The notes beneath the pieces are model-generated. The model was not told where the DNA came from and ran no database searches. It worked only from the letters and a program-made list of their open reading frames with translations. A stretch of 64,000 nucleotides of DNA, taken from assembly GCF_000384215.1 (NCBI RefSeq), contig NZ_KB913032.1:9075605-9139604 (forward strand), in the 5' to 3' direction. Source of the DNA: Amycolatopsis alba DSM 44262. Lineage in GTDB: Bacteria > Actinomycetota > Actinomycetes > Mycobacteriales > Pseudonocardiaceae. Positions 8,669 to 16,667 of this stretch are shown piece by piece. Positions within the stretch are counted from its first letter, which is position 1. Every line of letters starts with the position of its first letter. The translations under genes and the position numbers were made by a program.

Positions 8669-9168
8669 GTGTCGCCCTTCCGTGCGCGATGTGCCGCTAC
8701 CGCGTCGATCCACGCCTGCAGGATCTCGACCGCGGCCGCCTGGTCGACGACAGCACGTTGCTTACGTCCCTTCACCCCACGCTGCGACAGCATCCTGGAT
8801 GCCGTCACCGTGGTCAACCGCTCGTCGGCCAGCCGCACCGGCACCGGAGCGATCCTGGCCGCGACCTTTTCGGCGTAGTCCAACGCCGCCTCGGCCGCCG
8901 GACCATGACGGTCCTTGAGCGTCCGAGGCAGGCCGACGACCACTTCGACCACGTCGTGTTCTGTGACGAGTTCTACGAGCTGGTCGACGTCCTTGTCGCC
9001 AGTCGCGTCGCGAGTGAGGGTAACGAGCGGGCTGGCGAGGATGGGGTCGGGATCGCTCAGTGCGATCCCGACCCGGACGGATCCGACATCCACGCCAAGC
9101 CGCCTGCCGCGCCCCGGATCGGTCTCCCCAGGCCGATCCGGACGCCGCTGAGGGGCGTCGTCAGCCAA
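8665..9168 (-). CDS. ruvX: Putative pre-16S rRNA nuclease / Holliday junction resolvase-like YqgF
   Basis: An RNase H-fold protein of the YqgF/RuvX family that acts in 16S rRNA 5' end maturation. [19 protein letters not shown] gives the first metal-binding aspartate, VVVGLPRTL the second block, and LADERLTT the third. The reading frame is open further upstream into alaS. The most likely start is TTG at 9168, which overlaps the alaS stop and gives 167 residues, near the family norm. Its stop overlaps the mltG start by 4 bases. Confidence 0.85.
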   Translation of the reverse strand: MADDAPQRRPDRPGETDPGRGRRLGVDVGSVRVGIALSDPDPILASPLVTLTRDATGDKDVDQLVELVTEHDVVEVVVGLPRTLKDRHGPAAEAALDYAEKVAARIAPVPVRLADERLTTVTASRMLSQRGVKGRKQRAVVDQAAAVEILQAWIDAVAAHRARKGDT

Positions 9169-11824
9169 CTTCGGCGACCGCCGCGCGCAGTGAGGCGATG
9201 GCCTGCTCCGCCCCCGCGGGGTTGGTGCCACCGCCCTGGGCCATGTCCGGCTTGCCGCCGCCACGGCCGCCGATCGCCTCGGCGAAGGACGGGACGAGCT
9301 TGCCCGCCGCGATGCCCTTCTCCTGCGCCGCCTTGGTGGTGGCGACGACGAAGGCGACCTTCTCGCCCTGCGGGGCGAACAGCGCGACGATGCCGGGACG
9401 GGTGCCGAGCCTGCCGCGGATGTCCGAAGCCAGCGCGCGCAGGCCGTTCGAGTCGACGCCCTCGCCGAGCTTCTCCGCGACGACCGCGATCCCGCCGATG
9501 TCCTCGGCCTTGTCCGCGAGCGAGCCCGCCGAGCCGAGCACCTGCTGGGTGCGCAGCTGCTCGATCTCCTTCTCGGCGTTCTTGAGCCGGGTGAGCACGT
9601 CGTCGATCCGCGACGGCAGCTGCTCCGACGGCACCTTGAAGGTGCTCGCGAGCTGCGAGACGAGCAGCTGCTCCTTGCGGACGTACTTGAGCGCGTCCGT
9701 GCCGACCAGCGCCTCGACGCGGTGCACGCCGGAACCGATGGACGAGTCGCCCACCAGCTTCACCAGGCCGAGCTGGCCGATGCGGTCGACGTGGGTGCCA
9801 CCGCACAGCTCGCGGGAGTACTCGCCCATGTCGACGACGCGGACGTCGTTGCCGTACTTCTCGCCGAACAGCGCGACCGCGCCCAGTTCGAGGGCCTTGT
9901 CCTTCGTGGTGACGAAGGTGTTCACCTCGACGTTGGTCTGGAGGTAGTCGTTGACCTCCTCCTCGACCTCGGTCAACACGTCGGACGAGACCCCGCCGGA
10001 GGTGGTGAAGTCGAAGCGCATGCGGCCCGGCGAGTTCAGCGAACCGGCCTGCGCCGCGCGCTTGCCGTACGCGCCGCGCACGGCGGCGTGGACCAGGTGC
10101 GTCGCGGAGTGCGACCGCTCGATCGACAGGCGGCGGTGCTGGTCGACCGAACCGGTCAGCGCGCTGCCGACGCCGACCTCGCCGTCGACGACCTCGACGC
10201 GGTGCACGAACAGGCCGGGCACGATCTTCTGCACGTCGTGGACCTTGAGCTCGACGCCGTCGCCGAGCAGCACGCCGGTGTCGGCGACCTGGCCACCGCT
10301 TTCGGCGTAGAACGGCGTGCGGTCCAGGACCAGCTCCGCCTTCTTGCCCGCGCCGACGCTGCGCACCGGGACGCCGTCTTCCAGCAGCGCGACGACCTTC
10401 GCTTCGGCCTGCAGGTCGCTGTAGCCGAGGAACTCGGTCTCGCCGCTCTGCTCGAGCACCTTGCGGTACTCGGACAGGTCGCCGTGACCGGTCTTGCGCG
10501 ACGCCGCGTCGGCCTTCGCGCGCTGCCGCTGCTCGTTCATGAGCGTGCGGAAGCCCTCTTCGTCGACGGTCAGGCCCTGCTCGGACGCCATCTCGAGAGT
10601 CAGGTCGATCGGGAAGCCGTAGGTGTCGTGCAGCTGGAACGCCTTGTCGCCTGCCAGCAGCGAGCCACCCTCGCGCTTGGTCTCCTCGGCCGCGAGGTCG
10701 AAGATGCGCGAACCGCTGGTGAGCGTGGAGAGGAAGGCCTCCTCCTCGACGCGGACGACGTCCTCGATGCGGTCGAAACCGGCGACCAGTTCGGGGTACG
10801 TCGGGCCCATGGTGTCGCGGACGACCGCCGCGAAGGCGGGCAGCACCGGCTCGTGCACGCCGAGCAGGCGCGCGGAGCGGACGATGCGGCGCAGCAGGCG
10901 GCGCAGCACGTAACCGCGGCCGTCGTTGCCCGGCGTGACGCCGTCACCGATGAGCAGCACGCCGGTGCGGGCGTGGTCGGCGATGACGCGGAAGCGGACG
11001 TCGTCGGTGTGGTCGGAGCCGTAGCGCCGGCCGGAGAACTCCTCGGCGCGGCCGATCACCGGGCGGACGAGGTCGGTCTCGTAGACGTTCTCGACGCCCT
11101 GCAGGATCGTCGCGACCCGCTCGACACCCATGCCGGTGTCGATGTTCTTCTTCGGCAACTCACCGATCGGCTTGTGGCCGTGCTTCGGGCTCTTCTCGCC
11201 CCGCACGTCCTGCATGAAGACGAGGTTCCAGATCTCGATGTAGCGGTCCTCGTCGGCGACCGGGCCGCCCTCGCGGCCGTAGTCGGGGCCGCGGTCGTAA
11301 TAGATCTCCGAGCACGGGCCACCGGGACCGGGTACGCCCATGTCCCAGTAGTTGTCCTTGCCGTCACGGGACTGGATGCGCTCGCCGGGCAGGCCGGTGA
11401 GCTTCTTCCACAGGCCCGCGGCCTCGGAGTCGTCCTCGTAGACGGTCGCCCAGATGCGTGCCGGGTCGAGGCCGTAGCCGCCTTCGCTCTGGGACTTGGT
11501 GATCAGCTCCCAGGCCGCCTCGATGGCGCCTTCCTTGAAGTAGTCGCCGAAGGAGAAGTTCCCGGCCATCTGGAAGAACGTGTTGTGCCGGGTGGTCTTG
11601 CCGACCTCGTCGATGTCCGGGGTGCGGACGCATTTCTGCACGCTGGTCGCGCGCGGGTACGGCGGCGGGGCCTCGCCGAGGAAGTACGGCTTGAACTGGA
11701 CCATGCCTGCGTTGACGAACAGCAGGTTCGGGTCGTCGAGGATCAACGGCGCGCTGGGGACGCGCGTGTGTCCCCTGTTCTCGAAATGGCTCAGAAAACG
11801 CTGGGTGATTTCGTGTGTTTCCAC
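9161..11824 (-). CDS. alaS: Alanine-tRNA ligase
   Basis: An 887-residue class II synthetase charging tRNA-Ala. The N-terminal catalytic core contains the typical [13 protein letters not shown] and [20 protein letters not shown] blocks. The editing domain has the zinc ligands HSATHLVH near residue 570 and CGGTH near residue 673. A DHHA1-type C-terminal domain follows, with a Gly-rich [16 protein letters not shown] tail. It starts at GTG and lies 100 bases after the small membrane-protein gene. It is the third gene of the operon that runs to aroE. Confidence 0.97.
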   Translation of the reverse strand: METHEITQRFLSHFENRGHTRVPSAPLILDDPNLLFVNAGMVQFKPYFLGEAPPPYPRATSVQKCVRTPDIDEVGKTTRHNTFFQMAGNFSFGDYFKEGAIEAAWELITKSQSEGGYGLDPARIWATVYEDDSEAAGLWKKLTGLPGERIQSRDGKDNYWDMGVPGPGGPCSEIYYDRGPDYGREGGPVADEDRYIEIWNLVFMQDVRGEKSPKHGHKPIGELPKKNIDTGMGVERVATILQGVENVYETDLVRPVIGRAEEFSGRRYGSDHTDDVRFRVIADHARTGVLLIGDGVTPGNDGRGYVLRRLLRRIVRSARLLGVHEPVLPAFAAVVRDTMGPTYPELVAGFDRIEDVVRVEEEAFLSTLTSGSRIFDLAAEETKREGGSLLAGDKAFQLHDTYGFPIDLTLEMASEQGLTVDEEGFRTLMNEQRQRAKADAASRKTGHGDLSEYRKVLEQSGETEFLGYSDLQAEAKVVALLEDGVPVRSVGAGKKAELVLDRTPFYAESGGQVADTGVLLGDGVELKVHDVQKIVPGLFVHRVEVVDGEVGVGSALTGSVDQHRRLSIERSHSATHLVHAAVRGAYGKRAAQAGSLNSPGRMRFDFTTSGGVSSDVLTEVEEEVNDYLQTNVEVNTFVTTKDKALELGAVALFGEKYGNDVRVVDMGEYSRELCGGTHVDRIGQLGLVKLVGDSSIGSGVHRVEALVGTDALKYVRKEQLLVSQLASTFKVPSEQLPSRIDDVLTRLKNAEKEIEQLRTQQVLGSAGSLADKAEDIGGIAVVAEKLGEGVDSNGLRALASDIRGRLGTRPGIVALFAPQGEKVAFVVATTKAAQEKGIAAGKLVPSFAEAIGGRGGGKPDMAQGGGTNPAGAEQAIASLRAAVAEVG

Positions 11825-11924
11825 GGATTCGTCCTTGGCTGCGGGCTCGCGCGAAAGCGCTGGGAATGCGGACAGGCGGGAACGGCGGAGGGCTGGGACT
11901 CTTCTGATCGCGGACGCGACCCGA

Positions 11925-12233
11925 TCAGCCCTCCGCCCGGCGAGCTCGCCGGACCGGGCGGCGCGGCTGTGCCGCGTGCCTGCCCTCGGCCACGGGGGCC
12001 GTGCTCAAGCCGGAACGTTCGGACACCATGTCGTGCAACTCCTGTTCCCGTTCGCTCATCCCGGCGCGGACCTCAGCGCCGAACGAGCCGACGGCGCCCG
12101 CGAGTTCCCGCACGGCGTCGCCCAGGTTCGAGGCTAACCCCGCGGGCGTGGCCTGGCGAGCGGTTTCCGTCGCTTTGCGTGACAGGGCGACGCCGGCGAC
12201 CACGCCGACGCCCAGCCAGAACAGGCGCTTCAT
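11925..12233 (-). CDS. Small single-pass membrane protein (DUF6167-like)
   Basis: A 102-residue protein with one N-terminal hydrophobic helix (about residues 3-18, [16 protein letters not shown]) and an amphipathic, charged remainder with a coiled-coil look. Its ATG overlaps the stop of the DUF948 gene by 4 bases. Genes of this type sit between the DUF948 gene and alaS in many actinobacteria. Function is not known; a partner role with the DUF948 membrane protein is inferred from fixed neighbourhood. Confidence 0.7.
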   Translation of the reverse strand: MKRLFWLGVGVVAGVALSRKATETARQATPAGLASNLGDAVRELAGAVGSFGAEVRAGMSEREQELHDMVSERSGLSTAPVAEGRHAAQPRRPVRRARRAEG

Positions 12234-12628
12234 TTGCGGCCCCGCTTCTTCGCCGGGCGAGCGGCCTTCGCTTCCGCCTTCTTGCGGCGGGCCTTGATGG
12301 CCTTGCTGATCCCGTACGACAGCGCGGCCGTCTTGACGAGCGGTCCGCCGAGGGTCGCGGTGAACACCGACGACAGCGCGGACACGTTGCCCGAGACCGC
12401 CTGCGCGTTGGCGGTGATGCCGTCGACCCGCTCCAGCTGCGTGTTGACGTGCGTGATCGTCTCGTTCGCGCCGATCAGCAGCGGGTCGGTGTTCTCATGC
12501 GCCTTGCGGATGGCGATCGTGGCCTCGTCCAGGGTCCGGCCGAGCTTGAACAGCACGATCGCCAGCAGCACGACGAGTACGACGAATGCTCCTGCGGCGA
12601 TCAGCGCGGCGATCTGCCCTGCCGACAC
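12230..12628 (-). CDS. DUF948 domain membrane protein
   Basis: A 132-residue protein with an N-terminal transmembrane helix (about residues 6-27), a long helical region with regularly spaced small residues, typical of DUF948, and a Lys/Arg/Ala-rich C-terminal tail ([21 protein letters not shown]). It starts at GTG behind GAGGAGG. It is the first gene of the minus-strand operon leading to alaS, ruvX, mltG and aroE. A TAGCCT -10-like element lies on the minus strand at 12666-12671, but I found no clear -35. Confidence 0.8.
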   Translation of the reverse strand: MSAGQIAALIAAGAFVVLVVLLAIVLFKLGRTLDEATIAIRKAHENTDPLLIGANETITHVNTQLERVDGITANAQAVSGNVSALSSVFTATLGGPLVKTAALSYGISKAIKARRKKAEAKAARPAKKRGRK

Positions 12629-12820
12629 GGGCCCTCCTCAAGGGTCTGCGGTCTTGGTGCCCGTGAGGCTACCGTCCCACTGCCCGTTCGACGGTGTCAC
12701 CCCGCCGGACCGTCACTCAGCGCAGTGAGGCGGGGCGGGGAGCGTCGCGAACGATGTTCGCCGCGCATACGACCTGTTCGGTTCTTGTGCCGTTCACCTT
12801 GCTGGGTAAAAGTCGCCCGC

Positions 12821-14899
12821 ATGCCTGAACTGTCACGCCGTACGTTGCTGGGCGCCACCGGCGCCGCGGCCGCCACCACCCTTCTCCCGCCGTCCGTGCA
12901 CGCCGCCATGGCCGAACCCATGCGCCGCGGCGGACTCGACGCCATCGAGCACGTGATCGTGCTGATGCAGGAGAACCGGTCGTTCGACCACTACTACGGC
13001 AACCTGCGCGGCGTCCGGGGCTTCGCCGACACCCATCCGCTCGAACTGCCGTCCGGGCGATCGGTGTTCGAGCAGCCGAATCCCGCCGGCGGCACGGTGC
13101 TGCCGTTCTCGGTGCGGAAGGCGGCCGAGCTCGCGGGCCGGAACGCCGACGACATCCAGTACCTCGGCGACCTCGACCACAGCTGGAACGGCAGCGGCAA
13201 GGCGTGGGCGCGCGGCTGGAACAACGGCTGGATCGGGGCGAAGACCCCGGCGACCATGACATACTACGAGCGCCGCGACATCGCGCTGCAGTACGAACTC
13301 GCGGACACCTTCACCATCTGCGACGCCTACCACTGCTCGATCTTCGGCTCGACCAACCCGAACCGGAACTTCCTCTGGACCGGGACCACCGGTTTCGAAC
13401 CGGGCAGCACGACGAACCGCGCGGTCTCGAACGCGGCGTACTCCTACGACCACGCGGGCTACGACTGGACGACGTACCCGGAGCGGCTCGAAACGGCCGG
13501 GGTGCCGTGGCAGATCTATCAGGAGTGGGACAACTTCACCGACAACGCGGTCGAGTACTTCGTGCCCTTCAAGAAGGTCGGCACGAAGATCCTCGCTTCG
13601 GTCGAGCAGAAGTTCCGCACCACCGAGGAGTTCTACGACGAGCTGCTCAAGAAGACCCCCGAGGAGCGCACGAAGCTGCTCGCGCAGTTCGACGCCGGGG
13701 TCGCGAAGCTGACGCCCGCCGAGCGGAACCTGTTCAAGAAGGCCATGTACCGCAGCGAGCCGGAGACGCTGGTGACCCGGCTGAAGGCGGACATCCAGGC
13801 GCGGCGGCTGCCCGCGGTGAGCTGGCTGGTGCCGTCCGCGAAGGACTCCGAGCACCCCGGCGCGTCCACTCCGGTCGGCAGCGCGAACCTGATCTACCGC
13901 GTGCTCGACGCCCTCGCGTCCGACCGCGAGACCTGGTCGAAAACGGTGCTGCTGATCAACTTCGACGAGAACGACGGCTACTTCGACCACGTCCCGCCGC
14001 CGATGCCGCCGGGGAACGCGGCGAACGACGCGGACCACTTCAACGGCCAGCCGCTCGGGTTCGGCCCGCGGGTGCCGATGACGGTCGTCTCGCCGTGGTC
14101 GATCGGCGGCAACGTCGATTCCACCGTGTACGACCACACCTCGGTGCTGCGGTTCCTGGAGCGCTGGACCGGGATCGCCGAGCCGAACATCAGCAAGTGG
14201 CGGCGGACCGTCGCGGGCGACCTCACCGGTGCCTTCGACTTCTCGCGCGGCGGCCGCCAGCCCCGTGTGAACCGGCCCGGTCCGGTGCCCGCGCCGATCA
14301 GCCGCTGGCGGCCGTCCGCCCCGGCGGAGCAGAGCCTGCCGGTGGCCGAACCCGGCAACCGCCCGTCGCGGCCGCTGCCGTACCAGGTCTCGGTGTCCGG
14401 CGCGGTGGACAAATCCGGGAACCTGGCGCTCTCGCTGGCCAACAGCGGCTCGTCGTCGGCGCATTTCGCGCTGTACCCGTACAAGGGCGAGTTCCCCGAG
14501 CCCGCGCACCGCGACGTCCGCGGTGAGGCGCCGGAGGTCGTGCGGCTGCCTGGTGACGACTACCGCGTCGTCGTCCAGGGGCCGAACCGGTCGTGGTGGG
14601 AACTGCGCGGGAACCGTCGCGGGGCGGCCGCGGGCGTCGACGTCCGGACGCGGTTCCTGACGTGGCGTTCGGGCGTCGAGTTCAAGCTGTCCAACTCGGG
14701 CACTTCCGCGCTGACGCTGCGGCTATCGTCCTCGCGGTTCACGCGGGTGGTGCGGGTCGGGGCCGGACGTTCGGTCACGGTGGACTGGCCGGTCTCGGGC
14801 GGCTGGTACGACGTGAAGGTGACCGCGGACGGGGATCCGTCGTTCCTGCGGACGCTGACCGCGCGGGTCGAGAACGGACGGTCCGGCGTCTCCTGCTGA
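12821..14899 (+). CDS. Phosphocholine-specific phospholipase C, Tat-exported
   Basis: A 692-residue secreted phospholipase of the bacterial PC-PLC/acid phosphatase superfamily, hydrolysing phospholipids (or sphingomyelin) to the phospho head group. The N-terminus carries a twin-arginine signal (SRRTLLGATGAAAATTLL, then a PSVHAAMA cleavage region). HVIVLMQENRSFDHYYG is the family's hallmark metal/catalytic block near residue 50; LINFDENDGYFDHVPPP and TVVSPWSIGGNV follow in the catalytic domain. Residues about 520-690 hold the duplicated C-terminal beta-sandwich domain. It starts at ATG 12821; the frame is open far upstream only as an antisense shadow of alaS. Confidence 0.92.
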   Translation: MPELSRRTLLGATGAAAATTLLPPSVHAAMAEPMRRGGLDAIEHVIVLMQENRSFDHYYGNLRGVRGFADTHPLELPSGRSVFEQPNPAGGTVLPFSVRKAAELAGRNADDIQYLGDLDHSWNGSGKAWARGWNNGWIGAKTPATMTYYERRDIALQYELADTFTICDAYHCSIFGSTNPNRNFLWTGTTGFEPGSTTNRAVSNAAYSYDHAGYDWTTYPERLETAGVPWQIYQEWDNFTDNAVEYFVPFKKVGTKILASVEQKFRTTEEFYDELLKKTPEERTKLLAQFDAGVAKLTPAERNLFKKAMYRSEPETLVTRLKADIQARRLPAVSWLVPSAKDSEHPGASTPVGSANLIYRVLDALASDRETWSKTVLLINFDENDGYFDHVPPPMPPGNAANDADHFNGQPLGFGPRVPMTVVSPWSIGGNVDSTVYDHTSVLRFLERWTGIAEPNISKWRRTVAGDLTGAFDFSRGGRQPRVNRPGPVPAPISRWRPSAPAEQSLPVAEPGNRPSRPLPYQVSVSGAVDKSGNLALSLANSGSSSAHFALYPYKGEFPEPAHRDVRGEAPEVVRLPGDDYRVVVQGPNRSWWELRGNRRGAAAGVDVRTRFLTWRSGVEFKLSNSGTSALTLRLSSSRFTRVVRVGAGRSVTVDWPVSGGWYDVKVTADGDPSFLRTLTARVENGRSGVSC

Positions 14900-14914
14900 C
14901 TGGCTGAATGTCCG

Positions 14915-14959
14915 TGAAGGCCTCCTTCCCTACTCTCAAGGTAGGGAAGGAGGCCTTCA
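14915..14959. terminator. GTGAAGGCCTCCTT hairpin downstream of phospholipase C
   Basis: A perfect 19-bp stem (14915-14933 / 14941-14959) with a 7-base loop starts 16 bases after the phospholipase stop. It shares its TGAAGGCCTCCTT outer half with the hairpins at 30067-30123 and 56161-56215 but has a different inner stem. A transcription terminator is the simplest reading. Confidence 0.65.
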
Positions 14960-15000
14960 TGTACTTATGGTCGCTCGCTCGCCGGCGTGTCGGCTTCGGA

Positions 15001-15055
15001 CGTTGCGAAAGCCACTTTCGCAACCTTCACCGTTGCGAAAGTGGCTTTCGCAACG
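15001..15055. repeat. GCGAAAGCCACTTTCGC palindrome, copy 2
   Basis: Perfect 24-base arms (15001-15024 and 15032-15055) flank a 7-base spacer; each arm is itself a short palindrome. The TTGC/GCAA ends differ from copies 1 and 3, which have TCGC/GCGA. It lies between the phospholipase and the VOC gene, just after the 14915-14959 hairpin. Confidence 0.75.
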
Positions 15056-15131
15056 CGCCAACCCACCAGAGCGCGCCTTACCCGTACTCAAACCGGTTGC
15101 ATGTGGAGCGCGACTGTTCTTAGCGTCACGT

Positions 15132-15452
15132 ATGGCCGTCACCTTGCAGGGGCTTTGTTTCGCCGCGCATGACCCACAAGGGCTCGCGCGGTTCTGGGAC
15201 GGGCTGCTCGGCCGGGAAATCGATGACACCGGTTTCCGGCTGTGTTTCGTCCGGAACGACGAACCGAAGACCCGCCAGAACCAGATGCATTTCGACCTGA
15301 CGAGCGAGCCCCTCGACGACCAGCGGCGGACCGTCGCGAGAGCGCTCGAACTCGGCGGCAGGCATATCGACATCGGCCAGTCCCCCGAGGAAGAGCACGT
15401 GGTGCTCACCGACCCCGAGGGCAACGAGTTTTCTGTCGTAGTGCTTGGCTAG
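15132..15452 (+). CDS. VOC-fold (glyoxalase/bleomycin resistance-like) protein
   Basis: A 106-residue protein with the paired beta-alpha-beta-beta-beta layout of the vicinal-oxygen-chelate fold: LCFAAHDPQGLARFWDGLLG at the N-terminus, NQMHFDLT in the middle and VLTDPEGNEFSVV at the end. The His and Glu of the last two blocks are potential metal ligands. Substrate unknown. It starts at ATG with a TAGCGT -10-like motif only 5 bases upstream and no ribosome binding site, so the message may be leaderless. The gene overlaps the next reading frame only if that uses an upstream TTG. Confidence 0.75.
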   Translation: MAVTLQGLCFAAHDPQGLARFWDGLLGREIDDTGFRLCFVRNDEPKTRQNQMHFDLTSEPLDDQRRTVARALELGGRHIDIGQSPEEEHVVLTDPEGNEFSVVVLG

Positions 15453-15462
15453 CCTCCGCCGT

Positions 15463-16542
15463 ATGGACATGAGAGCCGTGGCCGACACCCTGATCGCGGG
15501 TGGCCGCGTCAGTACCTGGGATCTGCGGGACACCGGCCCGGACGATCTTCTCGAACTGCGCGAAATCCGGCAAACCGGGAATCAGGCGCTGCGCAACGCG
15601 GCACGCACGCTGCTGTTCGGCCTCGGCGGGCCGGAGGCACTCGGCGAGTACGACCTCGCGCTCGTCCGGCGGCTGATCCGGAGCAAGCTCGGCGGCGAGG
15701 TCCCGGTCGCGATGCGGGGCTGCGAGTTCTGGTACGCCATCCCGACCACGGACCAGGCGGCCGTGCTCGACACGTTCGGACTGTCCGATCCGGAACCGGT
15801 GACCATGTCACTGGGCACCGAGATCTGGAACCAGCACTACCACGGCTCCGGGCATCAACGCTGCGCCCGGATCTACGTCAGCCCCGCGCTCGGCGGGTGG
15901 ACGCTCGTTTTCGGACGGCCGTCGGATGATCAGCACCCGGCCGACGTCACCGAAGAGAGCTCTTGGAGTATCGAGCCGCGCGAGCAATATCAAGCCATGC
16001 TCGCGAACGAGAAGGTCCGGCGCGGGGTGGATCGTGAGCGCTGTACCGCGTTGAGCCGCCGGTTCGGCGCGGCGCATCAGTACTGGCGCAGCCACGGCGA
16101 CTCGACGACATCGTGGTGTGTCGCCGAAAAAGGTGAACTGGTCCGGTTCTACGACGTCTCGGCTCCCGAGGAATCGGTCGGCGAACTCGCGGCCGAGAAC
16201 GGCTACCTGCTCCCCCACGAGGACACCCCGCTGCCCGATGGCTGGGCCGACGACATCGAGCACACCGAGAATCCCTTGGACTGGCAACGGGAATGGGTCC
16301 GGCGCTACCGGCGCCTCAAGGCGGAACTCGGCCTGCCGGACCATTGCAACGCGGATACGATCGCCGAGGCGATTTCGGTGCACCCCGGCAAGATCGGCCC
16401 GCACACCCGCGTCGAAGGGCACGGGGTCATAGCACTCACCAGATGTGGCCTGGAGTATGGCCACCCGCGAACCTTGTTGCGCGGCCTCACTTACCTGCCC
16501 GCACCCGATCGGCCTTCACCGCTCGACGAAGACCAGACCTGA
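15463..16542 (+). CDS. Uncharacterised actinobacterial protein
   Basis: A 359-residue soluble protein from ATG 15463 (the frame also has TTG 15445 and ATG 15469). I do not recognise a named domain. It has a N-terminal helical region (about residues 1-110), then a segment with ARIYVSPALGGWTLVFGRP, and a second Trp-rich region with WCVAEKGELVRFYDV and LPHEDTPLP. No signal peptide or membrane helix is seen. A TAGCCT -10-like element ends 7 bases before ATG 15463, which suggests a leaderless message. It lies 10 bases after the VOC gene. No function is proposed. Confidence 0.7.
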   Translation: MDMRAVADTLIAGGRVSTWDLRDTGPDDLLELREIRQTGNQALRNAARTLLFGLGGPEALGEYDLALVRRLIRSKLGGEVPVAMRGCEFWYAIPTTDQAAVLDTFGLSDPEPVTMSLGTEIWNQHYHGSGHQRCARIYVSPALGGWTLVFGRPSDDQHPADVTEESSWSIEPREQYQAMLANEKVRRGVDRERCTALSRRFGAAHQYWRSHGDSTTSWCVAEKGELVRFYDVSAPEESVGELAAENGYLLPHEDTPLPDGWADDIEHTENPLDWQREWVRRYRRLKAELGLPDHCNADTIAEAISVHPGKIGPHTRVEGHGVIALTRCGLEYGHPRTLLRGLTYLPAPDRPSPLDEDQT

Positions 16543-16582
16543 CGAACCACAGGTACGCTCAGCCGTACGGCACAGGATGGAA

Positions 16583-16598
16583 ATTGGTCTACACCTAT
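16583..16598. promoter_or_regulatory. DasR-like (dre) operator upstream of chitinase
   Basis: ATTGGTCTACACCTAT matches the Streptomyces dre consensus ACTGGTCTAGACCACT at 12 of 16 positions, including the GGTCTA-ACC core. It lies 70 bases before the chitinase start. GGAAATTGG (16579-16587) is repeated inverted as CCAATTTCC (16642-16650). DasR-type GntR regulators repress chitinase genes until glucosamine phosphates appear; binding here is inferred from the match. Confidence 0.55.
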
Positions 16599-16667
16599 TG
16601 ACGCGCGCCAGGTCGGCGGCTCAAGCTGCTCTGACCGAGGGCCAATTTCCACTGTCGGAGGTTCGGC

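Noticed and set aside
9722..12820. Very long plus-strand open frame (continuing into the phospholipase gene)
   Set aside because: This part is antisense to alaS, the DUF948 operon and their gap; only the portion from ATG 12821 has a Tat signal and family motifs.
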